Positions 16,265 through 20,883 of a stretch of 20,883 bases of DNA are shown one piece after another (the stretch's first letter is position 1; each line of letters opens with the position of its first letter). The position numbers and the translations under genes are program-made. Below the pieces are notes generated by a model, which searched no databases, was not told the DNA's origin, and was given only the letters and a program-made list of their open reading frames with translations. The stretch comes from Rhodospirillales bacterium (lineage in GTDB: Bacteria > Pseudomonadota > Alphaproteobacteria > Rhodospirillales > Casp-alpha2), in contig JACPJY010000324.1 in the NCBI GenBank assembly GCA_016187325.1, positions 1-20,883 of the forward strand, read 5' to 3'.

Positions 16265-17695
16265 ATGTCGGATTGTTGTGCCACCACTAACAAATCAAAC
16301 GGCCGCTTTGACGTAGCGGTGATCGGTGCCGGCTCTGCCGGGTTCTCGGCGGCGATCACGGCCGCCGAACAGGGGGCGCAAGTCGCGCTCATCGGCCGCG
16401 GCGCCATCGGCGGCACTTGCGTCAACGTCGGCTGCGTGCCGTCGAAAAACCTCATCCGCGCCGTCGAAACGGTGCACCATGCCGGCGCCGCGTCGCGTTT
16501 CGCCGGGGTCGAGGGAAAAGCCGAAGTGACAGACTGGCGGGCACTGATCGCGCAAAAGGACGAGCTCGTATCCGGGCTTCGGCAGGCCAAGTACGCCGAC
16601 CTGCTGCCCGAGTACAACGGCATCGCCTATCTGGAGGGCGAGGCACGGCTCGCCGATGGCGGCGTCCGGGTGAACGGCGAGCGTATTTCCGCCGGGCGCG
16701 TCATCGTCGCCACCGGTGCCCGGCCGGCGGTGCCGCCCATTCCCGGCATCGAGAACGTAGATTACCTGACCAGCACATCGGCTCTCGATCTGAAGGAATT
16801 GCCGAGCTCGCTCTTGGTGGTGGGCGGCGGCTTCATCGGCGCCGAGCTGGCGCAGGTGTTCGCCCGCGCCGGCGTCAAGGTGACGATCGTCTGCCGCAGC
16901 CGGCTCTTGCCGGCGGCCGAGCCCGAGATCGGCGAGGCGTTGTCCGGTTATCTGCGGGATGAAGGAGTCCGCCTCAATTGCGGCGTCGCGTACCAGTTCT
17001 GCAATAATACGGAAAAAGGCGTCGCCCTGTGCGTGAAGCAGAACGGCGAGGAACAAATTCTGGAAGCCGAGCGCCTGCTGATCGCCACCGGCCGGGCGCC
17101 GAACACCGAAGGCCTTGGCTTGGCGGAAGCAGGCGTTGCGCAGGAGAGGAACGGTGGGATACGCGTGGATGAGCGGATGCGCACGACCAAGCCAGGCACC
17201 TACGCCGCCGGTGACGTCACCGGGCAAGATCAGTTCGTCTACATGGCCGCCTATGGAGCGAAGATCGCCGCCATTAATGCTCTCAACGGCGACGGTCTCG
17301 TCTATGACAACGCCGCCATGCCGGCCGTCGTCTTCACCGACCCGCAGGTGGCGAGTGTCGGTTTCACGGAAGCCGAGGCCCGGCGGGTCGGGCATCAGGT
17401 GAGGACGAGCGTTCTCTCCCTCGACCACGTGCCGCGGGCGCTCGCCGCCCGCGACACGCGGGGGCTTATCAAGCTGGTCGCCGACAAGGCGACTGACCGG
17501 CTGTTGGGCGCGCATGTCCTCGCGCCCGAAGGCGGCGACAGCATCCAGACGGCGGCACTGGCCATAAAGCACCGCATGACCGTGCGCGAGCTTGGCGCGA
17601 CGATCTTCCCCTACCTGACGACGGTCGAGGGCCTCAAGCTTGCCGCCCAGGCCTTCGACAAGGACGTGAAGAAGCTCTCCTGTTGCGCCGGATGA
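16265..17695 (+). CDS. merA: Mercuric reductase MerA (no N-terminal HMA domain)
   Basis: 476 residues. A flavoprotein disulfide reductase that reduces Hg(II) to Hg(0) with NADPH. FAD site GAGSAG (21-26), redox motif GGTCVNVGCVPSK (Cys52, Cys57), NADPH site VVGGGFIGAELAQVF, late FAD motif TYAAGDVTG, and the C-terminal SCCAG pair (Cys473-Cys474) that delivers Hg(II) to the partner subunit. The N-terminal MerP-like domain of Tn501 MerA is missing; instead the protein opens MSDCC with its own vicinal pair. The start at 16265 has AAGGAG 5 bases before; the earlier in-frame ATG at 16193 lies in merF. Confidence 0.96.
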   Translation: MSDCCATTNKSNGRFDVAVIGAGSAGFSAAITAAEQGAQVALIGRGAIGGTCVNVGCVPSKNLIRAVETVHHAGAASRFAGVEGKAEVTDWRALIAQKDELVSGLRQAKYADLLPEYNGIAYLEGEARLADGGVRVNGERISAGRVIVATGARPAVPPIPGIENVDYLTSTSALDLKELPSSLLVVGGGFIGAELAQVFARAGVKVTIVCRSRLLPAAEPEIGEALSGYLRDEGVRLNCGVAYQFCNNTEKGVALCVKQNGEEQILEAERLLIATGRAPNTEGLGLAEAGVAQERNGGIRVDERMRTTKPGTYAAGDVTGQDQFVYMAAYGAKIAAINALNGDGLVYDNAAMPAVVFTDPQVASVGFTEAEARRVGHQVRTSVLSLDHVPRALAARDTRGLIKLVADKATDRLLGAHVLAPEGGDSIQTAALAIKHRMTVRELGATIFPYLTTVEGLKLAAQAFDKDVKKLSCCAG

Positions 17696-17701
17696 CAGGC
17701 C

Positions 17702-17884
17702 ATGCGTATGCCAGGCAAAAAGCCGCCATCCGTCTATTGGCTGCTCGCGGTGGGGCTAATCCTTGTGATCGAACCGGCGCTGCCCTGGTACCATTTCTCG
17801 CCGTTCTGGTTTTCTCTCGGCGCGTTGAGCACGACGGTGGCGCTTTACGATCTTTTCCGGAAATCGAAAAGCTTGGGATCGTAA
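17702..17884 (+). CDS. Small two-helix membrane protein in mer operon
   Basis: 60 residues (57 or 58 if the second ATG at 17708 is used). Two hydrophobic helices, about 12-30 (YWLLAVGLILVIEPALPWY) and 34-52 (PFWFSLGALSTTVALYDLF), with a basic tail FRKSKSLGS. No cysteine is present, so direct Hg(II) relay as in MerF or MerE is unlikely. The family is not recognised. It starts only 6 bases after the merA stop, so it is probably co-transcribed. Confidence 0.6.
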   Translation: MRMPGKKPPSVYWLLAVGLILVIEPALPWYHFSPFWFSLGALSTTVALYDLFRKSKSLGS

Positions 17885-17962
17885 TTACAATGCGGTCTAT
17901 GTGCCGGGTCGGCCCGTCGCTGCGGGAATCGGAAAATCCTCATCCTGCACGGGGTGAACGGC

Positions 17963-18172
17963 ATGGAAACGGGTGATCGTGTATTAATTCTATTGGGCGC
18001 AAAGCTCGCCTGTTGCGTCCTGCTGGGGCTGGCGGCTGCCGGTGTCCTCGGCGGCCTTGGCCTGTTCCTGACCACCGGCATTGGCCGATGGGTTGTGGCC
18101 GGAATCGTCGTCGCGCTGATCGCCTGGGTGGTGTTCGCGCGACGCCGGCGGCCGTGGCGGAAGCAGGAGTAG
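17963..18172 (+). CDS. Small Cys-Cys membrane protein, candidate mercury transporter
   Basis: 69 residues from the ATG at 17963, with GGGGTGA upstream; a GTG at 17954 is the alternative. Two hydrophobic helices, the first with a vicinal pair KLACCVLLGLAAAG (Cys17-Cys18) like the Hg(II) pairs of MerT, MerF and MerE, the second ending in a basic tail ARRRRPWRKQE. It is not clearly MerE by sequence. The final codons WRKQE-stop are shared base for base with the end of holC (13900-13917), so the C-terminus may have been replaced or supplied by a recombination event. It is 78 bases after the previous small gene. Confidence 0.6.
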   Translation: METGDRVLILLGAKLACCVLLGLAAAGVLGGLGLFLTTGIGRWVVAGIVVALIAWVVFARRRRPWRKQE

Positions 18173-18174
18173 GC
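18141..18174 (+). repeat. Right direct repeat matching holC 3' end (candidate attR)
   Basis: GACGCCGGCGGC, two extra bases (CG), then the 20-base core at 18155-18174, identical to 13900-13919. The reading frame of the last five codons and stop is the same as in holC. Sequence beyond the core diverges on both sides. Confidence 0.6.
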
Positions 18175-18241
18175 CGAAACCCGTCGACAGGGAACCGGAG
18201 CGCCGACGCCGCGGCGGTTTCGGAATTTTCTCCGATTTCCC

Positions 18242-18275
18242 TTGACAATAATCCCATATTGTTCTATATGTGTTC
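18242..18275 (+). promoter_or_regulatory. Strong promoter overlapped by a LexA-type SOS box
   Basis: TTGACA (18242-18247), a 17-base spacer and TATATG (18265-18270) form a near-consensus promoter. GTTC (18261-18264), seven bases, and GTTC (18272-18275) straddle the -10. GTTC-N7-GTTC is the known LexA site of alphaproteobacteria, and its placement would block RNA polymerase. No coding sequence with clear identity follows for about 555 bases, until the transposase. Confidence 0.7.
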
Positions 18276-18318
18276 CAACCCCCGGCGGTATCCGGCGGGT
18301 TTGTCTGCCGACGCCCCC

Positions 18319-18357
18319 GCCTTCGCGAAGCCGAAGCGGCTTCGCTTCGGCGAAGGC
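18319..18357. repeat. GC-rich palindrome in intergenic region
   Basis: GCCTTCGC (18319-18326) pairs with GCGAAGGC (18350-18357). An alternative inner hairpin is GCGAAGCC-GAAGC-GGCTTCGC (18325-18345). It lies about 45 bases after the LexA-overlapped promoter, so it would be near the 5' end of that transcript. The role is unknown. Confidence 0.5.
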
Positions 18358-18573
18358 AGGGCGGGCGAAGGAAGGTCGGCGACGGCGGGCCGCTCTTGGA
18401 CATCGTGAATAGGGTTATAAGGCGGCCGCTTGCCGGCCGCGGGCAGGTGGCGATTCGGCGCCGATTGAAGGGGTCACGGACGAAAATGATGAGAAATGAT
18501 GAGATTAAAAAAATTTCCGGGGCCTGAATCGAAGCGGATCAACGAGTTAGACCGAAACGGCGGGTGGAAAATG

Positions 18574-18672
18574 ATGAGATTCGGACGAGTTTCTGACGAG
18601 TTTTTGATGAGGTTCGGACGAGTTTCTGATGAGGTTATGACGAGTTTCGGACGAGGTGATGACGAGTTTCGA
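18574..18672. repeat. Three 33-bp tandem repeats with GAYGAG submotif
   Basis: Units at 18574-18606, 18607-18639 and 18640-18672, each opening like ATGAGATTCGGACGAG and continuing TTTCTGATGAG; the third is more diverged. GATGAG or GACGAG occurs twelve times between about 18488 and 18705. Repeated short sites ahead of a transposase could be protein-binding sites, inferred. Confidence 0.7.
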
Positions 18673-18808
18673 ACGATCCACCGACGATCCGACGACGAGT
18701 CGCCGACGGTCGGTTGCCGGTGCAACGGTGCGACGCCGAAAATGACGACAGATGACGACAAAAGACGCGTATATCCCTTTACATCATGTAGAACATATGC
18801 TAACGTAG

Positions 18809-18824
18809 CCTCCAATGATGGAGG
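18809..18824 (+). promoter_or_regulatory. Hairpin enclosing the transposase ribosome-binding site
   Basis: CCTCCA (18809-18814) and TGGAGG (18819-18824) pair perfectly around ATGA. The right arm is the GGAGG Shine-Dalgarno, 5 bases before the ATG at 18830, so the folded mRNA would hide it. Confidence 0.6.
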
Positions 18825-18829
18825 TTTCG

Positions 18830-19699
18830 ATGGCTAAGTCGTTCACAATCCTAGACTTTCAAACCCGCTTCCCAAGCGATAGCATCTGCCTGGACCATCT
18901 TATGCGGGTCAGGTTCGGGGAAGCGATGGATTGCCCCAAATGCGCTAAGCATGGGCGGTTCCATAGGGTCAAGAAGCGGCCCCTCTACGAGTGCGCCTGG
19001 TGCGGGTTCCAGGTGTCGCCAATGGCTGGGACACCCTTCGAGCGCACCCATACGCCCTTGGCCAAGTGGTTTTACGCCATGTATCTGTTCACTACGTCCA
19101 GGCATGGCGTGCCAGCCAAGGAGCTGCAACGCCAGTTAGGCGTCACCTACAAAACCGCATGGCGCATGGGGCACGAAATACGCAAATACATGGCCAACGT
19201 TGACGGCGATCCCATGCTGGGCGGGCACGTCGAGGCGGATGAGACATACATCGGCGGCCGGCCGCGCAAGCGCGGCAAGAAAGGCGAATACCCTTGGCGC
19301 GATAAAAAGACCGCAGTGTTCGGCATGGTCCAACGCGGTGGCGACGTAATGACCAGGGTTGTCCGAAGGGCAACACGCAAGTCACTCATTCCGCATATCA
19401 AGGCCAATGTCGCCAAGGGCTCGACAATCTCAACGGATGAATACCATCCCTATTGGTCGCTACCAGCCGAAGGCTATAGACACCTGATGGTCAAGCACCG
19501 CGAACATGAATACGTCAACGGCGAGGCCCATACCAACACCCTTGACGGCTTCTGGTCCATGCTCAAACGCGCCATCCGTGGAACCCACGTCCACGTCTCC
19601 CGCAAGCATATGTCCAAATACCTCGGGGAGTTTGAATACCGCTACAATATGCGGAAACAGCCGGAGCAAATGTTCAACCGATTGCTCGCCAGTTTCTAG
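18830..19699 (+). CDS. IS1595-family (ISXO2-like) transposase
   Basis: 289 residues. The N-terminal zinc ribbon (CPKC at 35-38, CAWC at 55-58) is followed by a helix-turn-helix (AKELQRQLGVTYKTAWRMGHEIR, 96-118). The ISXO2-like catalytic domain has Asp137 in EADETYIGGRPRKRG, Asp203 in STDEYHPY, and the HTNTLDGFWSMLKRAIRGTHVHVS block (234-257). In that block the common TxEGF glutamate is Asp239; Asn236 and Asp239 are the candidates for the third catalytic residue. The start is the ATG at 18830 with GGAGG 5 bases upstream; an in-frame ATG at 18815 falls in the hairpin loop. The frame is intact, so it may be functional. Length is typical. A cargo gene follows 11 bases downstream. Confidence 0.92.
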   Translation: MAKSFTILDFQTRFPSDSICLDHLMRVRFGEAMDCPKCAKHGRFHRVKKRPLYECAWCGFQVSPMAGTPFERTHTPLAKWFYAMYLFTTSRHGVPAKELQRQLGVTYKTAWRMGHEIRKYMANVDGDPMLGGHVEADETYIGGRPRKRGKKGEYPWRDKKTAVFGMVQRGGDVMTRVVRRATRKSLIPHIKANVAKGSTISTDEYHPYWSLPAEGYRHLMVKHREHEYVNGEAHTNTLDGFWSMLKRAIRGTHVHVSRKHMSKYLGEFEYRYNMRKQPEQMFNRLLASF

Positions 19700-19710
19700 G
19701 AAGTTGTCGT

Positions 19711-20160
19711 ATGGGCAAGGCTCCACTGGTCCTAGATATCAACGGCTGGACAGTATTAGACACAAACCTAGCAGCGGAGCATGTGCGGCGATTTGGACCA
19801 ACCATTGCCATTGATATCTGGTCCGTCAATCAGACCGTCAAGCTGCAAGATGTCCTAGCGCAAATTGATTTCGGGGCTAGTCATTCATGTATTAGCCCGC
19901 GACTAGCTCCCAGACTTAACGTTGAACCGATTGGCGTGTTGAATACACAAATCGCGGGGCTTAAACCCGAGGATATCCCGGTATTCCGCTGCGGCGTCAC
20001 GTTTCCAACCGGAACAAAAATCGAGGGTGACTTTGCAATCCTTCCCCATCTCGCGGAACCGCACGATGTTTTGATCGGACGAAATATCTTGGCTAATTGT
20101 CGGGTTATTGTTGATTTTACGTCCGGGAACATTCAAATCCATTTTAAAAACCCTGAGTAG
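19711..20160 (+). CDS. Retropepsin-like aspartic protease domain protein
   Basis: 149 residues. The pattern of a single-domain retroviral-type protease (clan AA) is visible: an N-terminal strand pair, an active-site loop QIDFGASHSCIS (Asp53), a middle strand region, and the C-terminal DVLIGRNILANCRVIVDF (119-136), which matches the LIGRDIL-type helix-strand of these proteins. The active-site triplet is Asp-Phe-Gly, not Asp-Thr/Ser-Gly, which may change or abolish activity. AGGAAG overlaps the transposase stop, 7 bases before the ATG, so the two genes are probably coupled. It is likely cargo of the IS1595-type element. Its stop abuts that of the convergent gene. Confidence 0.7.
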   Translation: MGKAPLVLDINGWTVLDTNLAAEHVRRFGPTIAIDIWSVNQTVKLQDVLAQIDFGASHSCISPRLAPRLNVEPIGVLNTQIAGLKPEDIPVFRCGVTFPTGTKIEGDFAILPHLAEPHDVLIGRNILANCRVIVDFTSGNIQIHFKNPE

Positions 20161-20334
20161 CTAATCATCGGGCGGTGTTTTTTCCTTCGGTTTTCCCTTA
20201 GCCATTCGTTCCAGCAAGCGGTCGAATTGTTCCTCGTCCCCAACGGACGGGTGTTCCTTGGCAAACTGTTTCATCAGCTTGCCGGACTTGCGGGCTTCTT
20301 CGAGGGAAAGGTATTTATCCCGCGACACGTTCAC
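20161..20334 (-). CDS. Small charged protein of unknown function
   Basis: 57 residues from GTG at 20334 (55 from GTG at 20328). A highly charged helical sequence, DKYLSLEEARKSGKLMKQFAKEHPS, then DEEQFDRLLERMAKGKPKEKTPPDD. No domain is recognised. It overlaps the end of the upstream leftward gene by 20 bases, with GAGG before the GTG, so it is translationally coupled to it. The longer upstream frame (to 20415) runs through the neighbour in another frame and is not chosen. The stop codon lies directly against the retropepsin gene's stop. Confidence 0.55.
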   Translation of the reverse strand: MNVSRDKYLSLEEARKSGKLMKQFAKEHPSVGDEEQFDRLLERMAKGKPKEKTPPDD

Positions 20335-20881
20335 CAAACCTCGAAAAAAACTGCTCCTTGGGGACCAGACTAAGGGCAATCTGTCCACCGTTTTCAATAT
20401 CCTTTGGCACCCCAATTTGAAAATAGTCTTCGCTTCTCCATGCCGGCGTGCTGCCTGACTTTAGCTCAATCTTGAAATAATGATTCCCAGCCCCCAATTC
20501 ATTTCCCCCGGTTCTAAAAAACTTTACAGTCTTCAAATGCACGCTGGCTGGTTTATTACCACTTGCCGCCATCAACACAAAAATCGGGGCGCAATAGTGG
20601 CGTCCCTTATACAAATCCTGAGCTTGGCAATATTCACCATCCGGCTCTTTTTGCCAAACCAGATCAAGTGGGCGCTGCCAGTGTTCCGAATCCCTCTTTA
20701 CCCTCGCACTCCAATCTCCGGCTTCTTCAAACCCGCAAGGTATTAATCTAATAGTAGAGTGCTTTAATGAACCAAGACCAGGAACGCCCCCAACAACCCG
20801 TATGTTAATTGCCCATTCAGATTGGCCAGGATTAATACCCCCGAACCTTTGCTGACATCCAATAAACTCTGAGCGAGCCAT
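20315..20881 (-). CDS. Unrecognised 188-residue protein (may continue past the window edge)
   Basis: A leftward frame from the ATG at 20881, two bases from the window end, to 20315. True N-terminal extension outside the window cannot be excluded. The protein is soluble, rich in aromatic and Gly residues, with blocks such as WSARVKRDSEHWQRPLDLVW, HYCAPIFVLMAASG and SEDYFQIGVPKDI. No signal peptide, membrane segment or known catalytic motif was found. Codon use is less GC-biased than in the left part of the window. It is coupled to the 57-residue protein by a 20-base overlap. Confidence 0.55.
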   Translation of the reverse strand: MARSEFIGCQQRFGGINPGQSEWAINIRVVGGVPGLGSLKHSTIRLIPCGFEEAGDWSARVKRDSEHWQRPLDLVWQKEPDGEYCQAQDLYKGRHYCAPIFVLMAASGNKPASVHLKTVKFFRTGGNELGAGNHYFKIELKSGSTPAWRSEDYFQIGVPKDIENGGQIALSLVPKEQFFSRFGERVAG

Positions 20882-20883
20882 TA

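Larger units (their letters stand above)
18175..18829. other. 655-base stretch without a convincing gene
   Basis: Between the right direct repeat and the transposase. The first 300 bases are GC-rich and hold the LexA-box promoter and a palindrome. From about 18478 the composition shifts toward A+T and purine-rich GAYGAG repeats, suggesting the left part of an acquired element. Open frames on both strands over 18474-18837 are set by the repeat and not supported as genes. No clear terminal inverted repeat was recognised. Confidence 0.6.

Noticed and set aside
13920..18140. Tn21/Tn501-type transposon ends or transposase around the mer operon
   Set aside because: No 38-bp GGGG-type terminal repeats, tnpA, tnpR or merD/merE of that family were seen; the only bracketing signal is the holC direct repeat.
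18268..18408. Short frame starting at the ATG within TATATG
   Set aside because: Its ATG lies in the -10 element, so it would not be in the transcript; the sequence is low-complexity and partly the palindrome.
18496..18837. 113-residue frame with repeated MRFGRVSDE peptide upstream of the transposase
   Set aside because: It depends on the 33-bp repeat, has only a weak ribosome site, overlaps the transposase start, and the opposite strand is equally open. Kept as a repeat rather than a gene.

Overview
The window reads as a high-GC alphaproteobacterial chromosome, probably Rhodospirillales-like. The support is the codon style, the gene families, GTG starts with good Shine-Dalgarno sites, and a LexA-type box of the alphaproteobacterial form GTTC-N7-GTTC. 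The organism itself is an inference. The right-hand ~2.4 kb (from about 18.48 kb) is visibly poorer in G+C and looks acquired.

Left part (1-6.2 kb): an AraC-type regulator cut by the window edge faces a divergent MFS exporter. A leftward series follows: Memo-AMMECR1 fusion, CysQ-like phosphatase, Sua5-type threonylcarbamoyl-AMP synthase, DEDDh exonuclease and a small cupin. Middle (4.7-10.4 kb): the AmmeMemoRadiSam set. The Memo-AMMECR1 fusion and the radical SAM enzyme AmrS lie on either side of a large TPR-CHAT lipoprotein. The CHAT and Memo genes share a 17-base promoter motif, and AmrS is coupled by an ATGA overlap to an unrecognised 96-residue protein. Next come a flippase-like membrane protein, leucyl aminopeptidase (pepA) and the DNA polymerase III chi subunit (holC).

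The 13.98-18.17 kb region is a broad-spectrum mercury operon: merR divergent from merT-merP-merB-merF-merA, then two small membrane proteins. MerP, MerT and MerF would import Hg(II), MerB would cleave organomercurials and MerA would reduce Hg(II) to Hg(0). A near-exact ~32-base direct repeat brackets the block. Its left copy is the 3' end of holC including the stop codon, and its right copy is the 3' end of the last small ORF. This suggests insertion at the end of holC.

The right part holds a strong promoter overlapped by a LexA-type box, a 12-fold GAYGAG / three-fold 33-base repeat tract, an IS1595 (ISXO2-like) transposase whose ribosome-binding site lies in a hairpin, and apparent cargo: a retropepsin-like protein and two unrecognised leftward genes.

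Two intergenic regions (3.63-3.81 kb and 13.20-13.45 kb) carry the same pair of dispersed palindromic repeats in the same order relative to transcription: one just after the upstream gene's stop, the other just before the next gene's start.
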